From Muribaculum sp. (GTDB taxonomy: Bacteria; Bacillota; Clostridia; Lachnospirales; Lachnospiraceae), in contig JAMPHH010000002.1 of the NCBI GenBank assembly GCA_023663505.1, positions 1 to 64,000 on the forward strand: 64,000 nt of DNA, given 5' to 3'. Both the position numbers and the translations under genes were made by a program. The notes below the pieces were generated by a model, which did not search any database, was not told the origin of the DNA, and worked only from the letters and a program-made list of their open reading frames with translations. Below, in pieces: positions 39,938 to 49,109 of the stretch. Numbering within the stretch: position 1 is the first letter of the stretch; each line of letters starts with the position of its first letter.

Positions 39938-41233
39938 ATGGAGAATACGATACTGATTATTTCAAATACCGTGACAATATTTTTTACGTTTATCATATCC
40001 CTGACGCTCATCGTTCCCCGTATCCCGATGAAAAGATATGTCACACTGAGTGTTGTGTTGATGGGCGGGCTGACACTGCTCTACATGGCGGATATGTTTC
40101 TGAGGGGGATCGACGCCGCCACCCGAATCATGTTTTTTTCGCTTTCCGTGCCGAGCCTTCTCTACTTTTTCCTCGTCTCGAAATACAGGAACGGGAAGGT
40201 GATCTTCGCCTTTTGCTTCGGGGACATGGTGATGCTGATGATAGGAACGGGCTGCGGTATCGCGTCAACCCTGTGCGGCGGAAATATCTGGGTTCTCTTT
40301 TGGGGAAGGCTTCTGCTTGCGCCTGCCGCGGTGCTTTTGATCATTAAATGTATGCGCGGCTTTTATCAGACTGTGGCGGAGGAGGATAAAAGCGGGTGGT
40401 GGCTGCTCGCCGCTGTCTCGGCTGTCTTTTATATCATACTTGTGTTTGCGGGCTCGAATCCCACGCCTATCAAGGACAGACCCGCCGACTTCCCGCTTTA
40501 TATCGCTTACGCCGTCGCCATGGCTCTCACCTTTGTGATCATTTTCAGAACCATTGCTGACAAGCAGAAGATCATCCGCTATGAGCAGACGGAAAAGCTG
40601 CTCGAGCTCCAGCTCCGCTCCTTTGAGAATACGATCAGGAGTTTGGAGCAGAACGAGAAAAGGCTCCGTATCATACGTCATGACCTGCGGCATTACGAGA
40701 ACGGGCTGCGCTCCCTCGTGCAGACGGGGAGCAGGGAGGAGGTTCTGGAGTTCGTCAACACCGCCGCCGATATCATCTCGATAGAGGAGCCTGTTCATTA
40801 CTGCGAGAGTGCAGCCCTCAATTCTATTCTGTTATTCTATATCGGTCTTGCGAGGGAAGCGGGCTGTCAGGTGGAGACGCGGTTTCAGCTATCGTCCGCG
40901 CTGCCTGCGACGGACACGGAGCTTTGTATCGTGTTTGCCAATGCCATTGAGAATGCGATCAACGCCTGCAGGAAGCTTTCGGATATCTCGGAGCGCAGGA
41001 TAAGAATCACCTGTATTGACAGCCCTCAGTTCGTGCTCGAGGTGGCAAATACCTATCAGGAAGGCGTAACGCTCGACGAGGCGGGGATTCCTGTCTCCAA
41101 GGAGCAAAACCACGGCTACGGCACGCAGAGTATACTTGCCTTTGCGGACAAGTACAATGCGTTGGTGGATTATGACTTAAACGGGGAATGGTTCAAGCTT
41201 AGGGTGCTGATTGCCGACCCTCTCTTGTCATAG
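39938..41233 (+). CDS. GHKL-type sensor histidine kinase (AgrC/LytS-like)
   Basis: This 431-residue membrane kinase has about six TM segments in residues 1-205, a short coiled-coil (LLELQLRSFENTIRSLEQ), the H box RHDLRHYENGL (His near 247) and a GHKL ATPase domain with NAIENAINAC (N box) and HGYGTQSI (G box). The start ATG has AGGGAT upstream. It is the partner of the preceding LytTR regulator. The multi-TM sensor without an extracellular domain is like AgrC-family peptide sensors. Confidence 0.9.
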   Translation: MENTILIISNTVTIFFTFIISLTLIVPRIPMKRYVTLSVVLMGGLTLLYMADMFLRGIDAATRIMFFSLSVPSLLYFFLVSKYRNGKVIFAFCFGDMVMLMIGTGCGIASTLCGGNIWVLFWGRLLLAPAAVLLIIKCMRGFYQTVAEEDKSGWWLLAAVSAVFYIILVFAGSNPTPIKDRPADFPLYIAYAVAMALTFVIIFRTIADKQKIIRYEQTEKLLELQLRSFENTIRSLEQNEKRLRIIRHDLRHYENGLRSLVQTGSREEVLEFVNTAADIISIEEPVHYCESAALNSILLFYIGLAREAGCQVETRFQLSSALPATDTELCIVFANAIENAINACRKLSDISERRIRITCIDSPQFVLEVANTYQEGVTLDEAGIPVSKEQNHGYGTQSILAFADKYNALVDYDLNGEWFKLRVLIADPLLS

Positions 41234-41268
41234 CTTGTAAAAAATGCTAAAATGGCAGGAGCGGGAAT

Positions 41269-42918
41269 GTGCTTGTGCCGCTTAATATGGACGTGTGTGA
41301 GGGTATGATGAATAATAGATACGAAAATGTGGGAAACGCCCCGAACAGTAAGAGGACTGCCCGAATAATATTCTGGATGATATTGATATTCTCGGTTCTC
41401 ATCAGGGTGTTTCGCTTTGGGACGCTCCCGTTTGGGGTCAATCAGGACGAGGCTATGGGGGCGGTAGATGCATGGGCGCTGTCTATGTACGGGACAGACC
41501 GCTTCGGGGTGAGTCTTCCGGTGCATTTTAGCGCGTGGCAGGTAAGCCAGATGAGTGTACTGCTGTCTTATTTGATGGTGCCTTTTTTGTGGGTGTTCGG
41601 CTTCTCTACATGGGTGGTTCGATTGCCTATGCTGCTTGCAAGCGTGGGGGGCGTTGTGCTGCTGTATCTGATCGGGAAGCGGCTTTGGGATACTCGGTTG
41701 GGACTGGTGGTCATGGCTCTCGCCGCCGTCAATCCTTGGCATTTTATGCAGAGCAGATGGTCGATTGACTGCAATCTGTTTCCGCATGTTTTTCTGCTTG
41801 CCTTTTATCTTCTGCTCTTGGGCTTGGAGAGGAGGAGATATCTGTATTTATCAATGTTTTTCTTTGGGCTGACCTTTTATTGCTATGGGATCGCGGTGTA
41901 TTCCGTGACGCCTTTTCTGGCGGTGTTTGCCCTTTGGGGCTTGCGCAGGAAGATATTTTCCGTTCGGGAGATCTTGATATCCTGCGTGATATTCACTTTG
42001 ACGGCGTTGCCTGAGGTCGTGGTGCTGGCAATCAATCTGTTCCATTGGGATACCGTGCGGCTTGGACCTTTTACTCTGAGCAATTTTCCGCAGACGGTTC
42101 GGGGCAATGATATTTTGTTTTTGAATTTCTCATTCAGGCAATTGGCGATGAACATTTGGTATACTGTGAAAAGCGCCTTTTTACAATTGCCGGATTATTG
42201 GTTTAATACGATTCCGATGTTTGGACCCATGTATCATATCAGTATCCCGTTTATGGCGGTCGGAGCGGTATTGCTGACCAAGGCTCTTTTCAGGGAGAAG
42301 GACGACAAAAGATGGGCGGGAATGCTGGCTCTTTGGGGATTCCTGATCATGGGAATCTGGGTCGGTATCATCACGCGAGAGGTGAATGTCAATCGTATTA
42401 ATATTATTTTCTATCCGCTGATATTGGTCTGCGGTTATTGTCTCTGCAGGCTGGCGGACGTCGGGAGAAAATGGGCGGTCGCGGCAGGCGCGCTCTATGC
42501 TTTGTGCGGGGCGTTGTTTTTGGGGGCGTATTTTACGGTTTACCCGCAGGAGTCCGCGCAATACTATAACGGGGAGTTCTTGGAGGCGGCAAGGCTTGCG
42601 GACGGGCAGGAGTATGACAGATTGTATATTACCGGAAATATGGGCTGGCAGTTCAATCAGTCCATGGCGGAGATCCTGACTCAGTACGCCTGTCAGATTG
42701 ATGCCAAGTATTATCAGGAGGAAACGCTTGTCACGGGGGGACGGCAGCTCCTTCCATATTCCGAGAGATATCACTATATTAATATGAAGTATTTTGACTG
42801 GGAAGGCTGTGACAGGGAGGGGCTGTATCTCTTGCAGGAGCAGGAAGTTGGCGATATTCCCTTGGAGTACGAGGTGATTGCGCAGGTCGGGCAGTTTTAT
42901 ATTTTGGAGATTGGTTGA
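41269..42918 (+). CDS. GT39-like membrane glycosyltransferase
   Basis: About 549 residues; the start is uncertain (GTG 41269 has AGGAG 7 nt upstream; ATG 41305/41308 also possible). About eleven TM segments follow a first extracytoplasmic loop with the acidic motif VNQDEAMGAVDAWALSMYG, typical of ArnT/PMT-type (GT39/GT83-like) polyprenyl-phosphate-sugar transferases. LPVHFSAWQVSQ and AAVNPWHFMQSRWSIDCNL are further typical loop segments. A C-terminal soluble domain ends LEYEVIAQVGQFYILEIG. It would transfer a sugar from a lipid carrier to a surface polymer or protein. The acceptor is unknown. Confidence 0.8.
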   Translation: MLVPLNMDVCEGMMNNRYENVGNAPNSKRTARIIFWMILIFSVLIRVFRFGTLPFGVNQDEAMGAVDAWALSMYGTDRFGVSLPVHFSAWQVSQMSVLLSYLMVPFLWVFGFSTWVVRLPMLLASVGGVVLLYLIGKRLWDTRLGLVVMALAAVNPWHFMQSRWSIDCNLFPHVFLLAFYLLLLGLERRRYLYLSMFFFGLTFYCYGIAVYSVTPFLAVFALWGLRRKIFSVREILISCVIFTLTALPEVVVLAINLFHWDTVRLGPFTLSNFPQTVRGNDILFLNFSFRQLAMNIWYTVKSAFLQLPDYWFNTIPMFGPMYHISIPFMAVGAVLLTKALFREKDDKRWAGMLALWGFLIMGIWVGIITREVNVNRINIIFYPLILVCGYCLCRLADVGRKWAVAAGALYALCGALFLGAYFTVYPQESAQYYNGEFLEAARLADGQEYDRLYITGNMGWQFNQSMAEILTQYACQIDAKYYQEETLVTGGRQLLPYSERYHYINMKYFDWEGCDREGLYLLQEQEVGDIPLEYEVIAQVGQFYILEIG

Positions 42919-42956
42919 TCGGACTGTCTGTGCGGTCAACCGTGAGGAGATGGATT

Positions 42957-45797
42957 GTGGCTGATACAAATGCTTTTGAGGGACAAGCAGGGCACAGAAA
43001 GCTGGTGCTGGGAATCTTGGCTCATGTAGATGCGGGCAAGACCACGCTGGCGGAGAGTATGCTCTATCTGGGAGGGCGGCTTAAGCAGCTTGGCAGGGTG
43101 GATCACGGAGATGCCTTTCTGGATAACTTTGCGTTGGAGCGGGAGAGGGGAATCACTATTTTCTCCAAGCAGGCGCAGGTGCAGTGGGGGAACCTGTCGC
43201 TGACGCTGTTGGACACGCCGGGGCATGTGGATTTCTCCGCCGAGATGGAGAGAACTTTGCAGGTATTGGATTATGCCGTGCTTGTGGTGAATGGGACGGA
43301 CGGCGTGCAGGGGCATACCAGAACCCTGTGGAGACTGTTGGAGCGGTATGAAATCCCTGTGTTTATCTTCATCAATAAAATGGATCAGTCGGGAACGGAC
43401 GGGCGGCGTCTGTTGGAGAATCTGAGAAGGCAGCTAGATGAGAATTGTGTGGCGTTCTCGGAGACGGATTATGTCGCGGGGGAATCGGGGGCATGTGTCG
43501 GGCGCAGGCTTGACGAGGAGTTCTGGGAGGATATCGCCACCTGCGGGGAAGATATGATGAACGCCTATCTGGAGCGGGGCATGCTCACGGACGAGGAGAT
43601 CGGGAAGGCTGTGGCGGAGCGCAGGCTTTTCCCGTGTTATTTTGGTGCGGCGCTTCGGGTGGAGGGCGTGGAGGCTTTCTTGGACGGGATCGCGGCATAT
43701 GCCCCCTCGCCCGTGTACGGGCAGGATTTTGGGGCGAGGGTGTATAAGATATCAAGGGATCAGGCAGGCATCAGGCTGACACATTTGAAGGTCACGGGCG
43801 GTGCGCTTCGGGTGAAGATGCCTGTGGATAACCATGCGTCCGCGGGAGCGGAGGAGGGCTTTCAGGAGAAGGCGGATCAGCTCAGGGTCTATCACGGGTC
43901 GGGGTATGAGACCGTGGCGGAGGTGGCTGCGGGAGATATCTGCGCCGTGGCGGGCTTGACACAGACCTTTGCGGGACAGGGCTTGGGCGCGGAGTCCGTG
44001 AATGAGCTGCCGGTGTTGGAGCCTGTGTTGACCTATCGGGTAGAGCTGCCTGAGGGCGAGGACGCGGTGGAGGCGCTGGGGAAGCTGCGGCAGCTTGAGG
44101 AGGAAGAACCGCTGCTTCATGTGCTGTGGCAGGAGGAGAATCGGGAGATTCACGCCCGGGTCATGGGAGAGGTACAGATAGAGGTGTTGAAGAAGCTGAT
44201 CTTAGAGCGGTTTGGTCTGGCGGTGGAGCTTGGAGAGGGGAGTATTGTCTATAAGGAGACCATCGCGGAGAGGGCGATCGGGATCGGACATTTTGAACCG
44301 CTGCGGCATTATGCGGAGGTGGAGCTTTTATTAGAGCCGGGAGAGCGGGGGAGCGGTCTGCAGCTTGCCAGTCTTTGCAGCGAGGACGTGTTGGACAGGA
44401 ATTGGCAGAGATTGATACTGACGCATCTGGAGGAGAAGGTGCATGTGGGAGTGCTCACGGGGGCTCCCATCACGGATATGCGGATTCTTCTGGTGGCGGG
44501 CAGGGCGCACGCCAAGCACACGGAGGGCGGGGATTTCAGGCAGGCGACTTACAGGGCGCTCAGACAGGGACTTCGGGGCAGCAGGAGTATTCTTTTGGAG
44601 CCCGTCTTTTCCTTTGTGCTTGAGCTTCCCACGGAGTATCTGGGGCGGGCGATGTCGGATATACAGCGAATGTACGGAAGCTTTGACGCACCCGTGACTG
44701 ACGGTGAGCGAAGCGTCATCACGGGGAGGGCGCCTGTGGCGACCATGCGGGATTATCAGCGAGAGGTCAATTCATACACCCATGGTCACGGGCATCTGTC
44801 CTGTATCTTGGACGGATATGAGCCCTGTCACAATGCGGATGAGGTGATTGCACAGGCGGCTTATGATCCTGAGGGGGATCTGACAAACCCCACGGGATCG
44901 GTGTTTTGCAGCCATGGGGCGGGATTCTTGGTGGACTGGGAGCATGTGCCCGAGTATGCCCATGTGGAGGTTCCGGCGGACATCAGGAGACTTGTGGAGG
45001 AAGGGAATATCGATAATATAAATTCTGAGGGCGGGGACGCTTACACAGACGACAGGCTTTCTCCTGCGGGGCAGGGAGCATACGGCAGGGGATATCTGGC
45101 GGGTCAGGCCGCGCAAGGCAGCGGTGTCGGGGCAGGCGGAGACTCGGCAGGGGAGCGTTATATCACGCAGGAGGAGATCGAGACTATTTTCAAGCAGAGC
45201 TACGGCGGGCGAGGGAAGGATCAGAAGCGGAGGCGGCGATACCACATCAGCCACCGGGATCAATACGAGAGTGTCAAGGGAAGCACTACGGCGGGCGGCA
45301 GGCAGCGCGAGGGGACACAGGATTCCCGCGCGCAGAAGGAGAAGTGCCTTCTGGTGGACGGATACAATATTATCTTCGCGTGGGAGGAGCTTCGGGCGTT
45401 GGCGCGGGTCAATATTGACAGTGCGAGAGATCAGCTGATGGATATTATGAGTAATTATCAGGGGATGTCGGGCGGTATATTGATTCTGGTATTCGACGCT
45501 TATAAGGTGAAGGGGAATCCCGGGAGCGAGCTGAAATATCACAATATTCATGTGGTATATACTAAGGAAGCGGAGACTGCGGATCAATATATCGAGAAGA
45601 CGGTGCATGAGGTGGCGGACAAGTATCAGGTGACGGTGGCGACCTCGGACGGGTTGGAGCAGATGATCATTTGGGGGGCGGGAGCGCTGCGCATGTCAGC
45701 CCTTGGCTTGTACGAGGCGGTGGAGGACGCCGCCAAGGTCATGCGGGAGGAGTATACGGAGAGGGACAGCAGGATTGCGTTCAAACCTTTTTTGTGA
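42957..45797 (+). CDS. TetM-like translational GTPase fused to a YacP/Rae1-type NYN ribonuclease domain
   Basis: About 946 residues from GTG 42957 (GAGGAGA 6 nt upstream). Residues 1 to about 680 resemble ribosomal-protection GTPases (TetM/TetO, EF-G relatives): G1 AHVDAGKTT, switch LERERGITIFS, DTPGHVDFSAEMER, NKMDQ, and later domains including RAPVATMRDYQREVNSYTHG. A charged Gly-rich linker (about 680-790) leads to a C-terminal NYN domain of the YacP/Rae1 family with its acidic catalytic set: LLVDGYNII, LVFDAYK, ETADQYIEKTVHE and VATSDGLEQ. In Bacillus subtilis Rae1 cuts mRNA in the ribosomal A site. The fusion therefore suggests a factor that enters the A site and cleaves or rescues stalled messages. 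It is often auto-named a tetracycline-resistance protein; whether it confers resistance is unknown. Confidence 0.88.
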   Translation: MADTNAFEGQAGHRKLVLGILAHVDAGKTTLAESMLYLGGRLKQLGRVDHGDAFLDNFALERERGITIFSKQAQVQWGNLSLTLLDTPGHVDFSAEMERTLQVLDYAVLVVNGTDGVQGHTRTLWRLLERYEIPVFIFINKMDQSGTDGRRLLENLRRQLDENCVAFSETDYVAGESGACVGRRLDEEFWEDIATCGEDMMNAYLERGMLTDEEIGKAVAERRLFPCYFGAALRVEGVEAFLDGIAAYAPSPVYGQDFGARVYKISRDQAGIRLTHLKVTGGALRVKMPVDNHASAGAEEGFQEKADQLRVYHGSGYETVAEVAAGDICAVAGLTQTFAGQGLGAESVNELPVLEPVLTYRVELPEGEDAVEALGKLRQLEEEEPLLHVLWQEENREIHARVMGEVQIEVLKKLILERFGLAVELGEGSIVYKETIAERAIGIGHFEPLRHYAEVELLLEPGERGSGLQLASLCSEDVLDRNWQRLILTHLEEKVHVGVLTGAPITDMRILLVAGRAHAKHTEGGDFRQATYRALRQGLRGSRSILLEPVFSFVLELPTEYLGRAMSDIQRMYGSFDAPVTDGERSVITGRAPVATMRDYQREVNSYTHGHGHLSCILDGYEPCHNADEVIAQAAYDPEGDLTNPTGSVFCSHGAGFLVDWEHVPEYAHVEVPADIRRLVEEGNIDNINSEGGDAYTDDRLSPAGQGAYGRGYLAGQAAQGSGVGAGGDSAGERYITQEEIETIFKQSYGGRGKDQKRRRRYHISHRDQYESVKGSTTAGGRQREGTQDSRAQKEKCLLVDGYNIIFAWEELRALARVNIDSARDQLMDIMSNYQGMSGGILILVFDAYKVKGNPGSELKYHNIHVVYTKEAETADQYIEKTVHEVADKYQVTVATSDGLEQMIIWGAGALRMSALGLYEAVEDAAKVMREEYTERDSRIAFKPFL

Positions 45798-45829
45798 TAG
45801 GATATTATTTGGAAAGGTATGGTATTGTT

Positions 45830-46795
45830 ATGATATATGAATTGGTGCAAAATGCGGGGGGGAGTCTGTTCGCCCTTGCGGGAATCTTATTGGCTTTTGC
45901 GGCGACAGTCCTCGGGACTGCGAAGCTTGGGCGGTATCTACCCAAGGACGGTGGCAGGGAATTTGCCCATGACGGGAAGCTTTCCGCGGGCAAGCCCAGA
46001 GGCGCGGGGATTATCTTTGTGTTGGTATTCGCGGCGGCGGCGTTTCTCTTTATCCCGTTACAGGCGGAGATGACGATTTACCTGATCCTCCTTGTCATAT
46101 GTATGCTGACGGGATTTTTGGACGACGCTTCCAAGACGCCTTGGGGGGAGTACAAGAAGGGATTTCTTGACCTGTGCGTGGCGGCTTTGGTGGCGATGAC
46201 CTTCCTGAAATATAATTCCAGTATGGTGGAGCTTGCGCTGTTTCATGTGAGGTTCGTGCTGCACCCCGTGGTGTTCGCGCTGCTGGCGATTGTGTTGGTA
46301 TGGGGCTCCGTGAACGTGACGAATTGTGCAGACGGAGTGGACGGGCTCTCGGGAACCTTGGCGATCATCACGCTTATGAGCATTTATATGATCAACCGAG
46401 TCAAGGACGGACCGGAGAGCTTTGCTTACGCCATACTGCTCTTTGTGGTGTGTATCTTGGGGTATCTGTGGTTCAACGCCACGCCAAGCAAGCTGATGAT
46501 GGGGGACGCGGGAAGCCGCGCTATGGGGCTTTTTATCAGTATCTCTATACTGAAAACAGGGTGCCCCGTGCTCTATCTGCCCGTTGCGATCGTGCTGATT
46601 TTGGACGGTGGTCTGGGGCTTTTGAAGGTGGCGCTGATAAGGTTTTTGAAGATTCATATTTTGAATGATGTGAGAACCCCGCTGCACGATCATGTGCGGA
46701 AGGTTTGGGAGTGGTCCAATACCCAGACGGTATACAGGTTTGCGATCATACAGATCATAGTGTCGGTCGCGGTGATATTCGGGATACAGGCATGA
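45830..46795 (+). CDS. MraY-like polyprenyl-phosphate sugar-phosphate transferase (divergent)
   Basis: This 321-residue protein has about ten TM segments. MraY-family catalytic segments are present: KLSAGKPRGAGI, TGFLDDASK (DD), NCADGVDGLSGT (Asp), GDAGSRAMG (Asp). The final His motif reads TPLHDHVRK where MraY normally has HHH followed by FE. The ATG at 45830 is 12 nt from GGAAAGG, a loose spacing. It is not in a division/cell-wall cluster, so it may be a paralogue with another lipid-linked sugar product rather than the essential lipid I enzyme. A G7 tract lies at its N-terminus (45856-45862). Confidence 0.82.
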   Translation: MIYELVQNAGGSLFALAGILLAFAATVLGTAKLGRYLPKDGGREFAHDGKLSAGKPRGAGIIFVLVFAAAAFLFIPLQAEMTIYLILLVICMLTGFLDDASKTPWGEYKKGFLDLCVAALVAMTFLKYNSSMVELALFHVRFVLHPVVFALLAIVLVWGSVNVTNCADGVDGLSGTLAIITLMSIYMINRVKDGPESFAYAILLFVVCILGYLWFNATPSKLMMGDAGSRAMGLFISISILKTGCPVLYLPVAIVLILDGGLGLLKVALIRFLKIHILNDVRTPLHDHVRKVWEWSNTQTVYRFAIIQIIVSVAVIFGIQA

Positions 46796-47025
46796 ACCGG
46801 CGGGATGGGAAAATAGTTGTGATTTACGAAATGTTTTATGAGCGGGTTGAACTGTTATTCCCGCGAGCAATGAGCCAAGTCAACGAAGTTGACTTTGTGT
46901 CAGTGCTTGCATGAGCATAAAACCAATGAAATTGGTTTGGCGAATGCCGCGAGGGTCAAGCCCCCGTTGCTTGCAGCGGGGTTGTTGACTGAACAGTGAC
47001 AAATAATAAGAAGGATGGGAATTTT
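46796..47025 (+). other. Hairpin-rich gap before greA
   Basis: Three stems occur: AAGTCAAC-GAA-GTTGACTT (46877-46895), AAACCAAT-GAA-ATTGGTTT (46920-46938), and CCCCGTTGC-TT-GCAGCGGGG (46962-46981) enclosed by GTCAA/TTGAC (46955-46989). Two share a GAA loop. There is no T-tract after the last. No tRNA or ORF was recognised. Confidence 0.7.
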
Positions 47026-47526
47026 ATGTATGACGAACTGACGCCTAGCGATATCAAGAAGATGGAGGAGGAGATAGAGTACCGCAAGCTGGTGGTGCGT
47101 CCCAAGGCATTGGAGGATGTGAAGGAGACAAGGGCGCACGGGGATTTGAGTGAGAACTTTGAGTATCATGCCGCCAAGAAGGTCAAGAATCAGAATGAGA
47201 GCCGTATCCGCTATCTGGAGAGGATGATTCGCACGGCGAGGGTGATCTCCGAGGAGTCCGCGGCGGACGAGGTGGGCATCAACAATACCGTGACGGTGGT
47301 TTTTCTTGATGACGGCAGCGAGGAGACCTATAAGATCGTGACCACCGTGCGGGGCAACTCGCTGGAGGGGCTGATCAGCAATGAATCTCCGCTTGGGAAG
47401 GCTCTGCTTGGCAGGAAGGCGGGGGACGTGGTTCATGTGCAGGTCAGTGACACCGCGGGCTATGACGTGCGCATCGAGAGATTTGAGAATACCGCGGATG
47501 ACGGAGACAAGATAAGGAGCTTTTGA
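47026..47526 (+). CDS. greA: Transcription elongation factor GreA/GreB family
   Basis: This 166-residue Gre factor rescues backtracked RNA polymerase by stimulating transcript cleavage. The N-terminal coiled-coil hairpin has the tip acidic segment (GDLSENFEYHAAK), and the C-terminal FKBP-like domain contains VTVVFLDDGSEETYKIV, SNESPLGKALLGRKAGD. ATG 47026 is chosen over an upstream GTG because AAGGATGG lies about 8 nt before it. A second, canonical greA may exist elsewhere in the genome; this one is slightly divergent at the N-terminus (MYDELTPSDIKKMEEEI). It overlaps the next gene by one base (TGATG). Confidence 0.85.
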   Translation: MYDELTPSDIKKMEEEIEYRKLVVRPKALEDVKETRAHGDLSENFEYHAAKKVKNQNESRIRYLERMIRTARVISEESAADEVGINNTVTVVFLDDGSEETYKIVTTVRGNSLEGLISNESPLGKALLGRKAGDVVHVQVSDTAGYDVRIERFENTADDGDKIRSF

Positions 47527-49073
47527 TGAAGAAATATTTGTTGTTTGACTTAGATGGAACGTTGACAGACCCGGGGGTGGGAATCACTACCTGTGTACAA
47601 TATGCCTTGCAGTCCGTCGGGATTGAGGAGCCGGAGCTATCGAAGCTGGAGCCCTTTATCGGGCCGCCCCTGAAGGACAGCTTTATGAATTTCTACGGCT
47701 TTGACGAGGAACAGGCGCAAAAGCTGGTGGAGAAGTACAGGGAGCGGTTTCAGGATACGGGGATTTTTGAGAACGAGGTGTATGAAGGGATTCCGGAGAT
47801 GCTCAGGACGCTGCAGTCCAAGGGATTTTTCCTAGCGGTGGCATCTTCCAAGCCGCGGGTGTATGTGGAGCGGATATTGGAGCACTTTGATCTGAAAAAA
47901 TACTTTGCCGTGGTGGTCGGGAGCGAGTTGGACGGCTCCCGGGACAGCAAGGCGGAGGTGGTGCAGGAGGCGCTGAACCGCCTGTTTGCGTACAAGCCCA
48001 TACAGAGAGGTCAGGTCTATATGATCGGTGACCGAAGCTATGACGTGGAGGGGGCGAGGGCACAGGGAATCGAGAGCGTGGGTGTGACCTACGGCTATGG
48101 GAGCATGGAGGAGCTGAAGACCGCCAAGGCGGATTATATCGTGCGGAGTGTGGAGGAGCTTGAGAAGTTCCTGCTGCGGGAAGCGGAGGAGCTTGGAGCG
48201 GACGGAGAGGGAGAGGACAAGGCAAAGGGCTTGACCTTTTCGAGGATTTGGGTGATGCTCTATTCCTTCCTGATATTTATGGTGGTGAGAAGTATTATCG
48301 AGCAGACTTTTGATCTCATCTGTGTATGGCTTTGGGGCATGGAGCTGCCGCAAGCGTTGGACGCCTTTTTGTTTGTGCGTGATCCCTCGGTGGTGGGGGA
48401 GAATGGCTTTGCCTTTACCGGTAATAAGGCGGTGTTGGAGGCGGCGCTTGGCTTTATCGGCGGTGCGATTGCAATCTTAGGGAACGCAAGGCTTCTGATT
48501 CAAAGGACTGCGGAGGACACGAAGCTGAGTCACCTGAGGAAGGAGGAGGTTTCCTCCTATCTCCTTGCGGCAGGGGCGACCATCGGGTCAGTGCTCGGGC
48601 TGAACCTGTTGTTAGAGCTTTCGGGGATCGTGAACAGCTCCGCCGCTTATCAGGCTGTGAAGGACGATCCATATTCGGCGGCATTCCTGCTGGGACTGAT
48701 CTGCTATGGCGTGATTTCCCCGATTGCGGAGGAGATGTTGTTCAGGGGCATTATCCACAATTATATGCGCAGGTTTATCAATGTGAAGATGGCATTGCTT
48801 CTATCCTCGGCATTGTTCGGGCTATATCATATGAATTATGTGCAGGCGATCTATGGATTCCTCATGGGCTGCCTGATTGCGTATGTTTATGAGTATTTTG
48901 GCGAGTTCAGGCTGGCGGTGGCGGTGCATATGATAGCCAACTGTCTGGTGTACTGCCTGAGCTACACTCCGATCATCAACACGGCATTTGTGAGCTGGCC
49001 GGTGTGTATCGTGTTCGGGGTGATGGCGGTGGGGTGCCTGTGGAGCATGAGTAAGCGAAAAGATGTGTTTTGA
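47526..49073 (+). CDS. HAD hydrolase fused to a CPBP intramembrane protease
   Basis: About 515 residues from ATG 47526 (AAGGAG 6 nt upstream, one-base overlap with greA). Residues 1-218 are a complete phosphoglycolate-phosphatase-like HAD hydrolase: LFDLDGTLTDPG, VASSKPRVYVERIL, MIGDRSYDVEGA. After a short acidic linker, residues about 235-515 contain about seven TM segments and a CPBP (Abi/CAAX) domain with its metal motifs: EEMLFRGIIHNYM, FGLYHMNYVQA and a later VHMIANC. CPBP proteins include prenyl-protein proteases and bacteriocin self-immunity proteins. Fusion to a soluble phosphatase is unusual. Both halves look intact. Confidence 0.9.
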   Translation: MKKYLLFDLDGTLTDPGVGITTCVQYALQSVGIEEPELSKLEPFIGPPLKDSFMNFYGFDEEQAQKLVEKYRERFQDTGIFENEVYEGIPEMLRTLQSKGFFLAVASSKPRVYVERILEHFDLKKYFAVVVGSELDGSRDSKAEVVQEALNRLFAYKPIQRGQVYMIGDRSYDVEGARAQGIESVGVTYGYGSMEELKTAKADYIVRSVEELEKFLLREAEELGADGEGEDKAKGLTFSRIWVMLYSFLIFMVVRSIIEQTFDLICVWLWGMELPQALDAFLFVRDPSVVGENGFAFTGNKAVLEAALGFIGGAIAILGNARLLIQRTAEDTKLSHLRKEEVSSYLLAAGATIGSVLGLNLLLELSGIVNSSAAYQAVKDDPYSAAFLLGLICYGVISPIAEEMLFRGIIHNYMRRFINVKMALLLSSALFGLYHMNYVQAIYGFLMGCLIAYVYEYFGEFRLAVAVHMIANCLVYCLSYTPIINTAFVSWPVCIVFGVMAVGCLWSMSKRKDVF

Positions 49074-49109
49074 TCGTTCGCCTGAGTCGGTTGAAGCGAG
49101 GAAATATAG

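Noticed and set aside
42915..45797. Acquired tetracycline-resistance gene
   Set aside because: The NYN fusion, the matching base composition and the lack of mobile flanks argue for a resident chromosomal factor; resistance cannot be claimed from sequence.
46940..46995. Possible tRNA or part of one
   Set aside because: Only a single long stem with an outer GTCAA/TTGAC pair is present; there is no cloverleaf, T-loop or anticodon arm.
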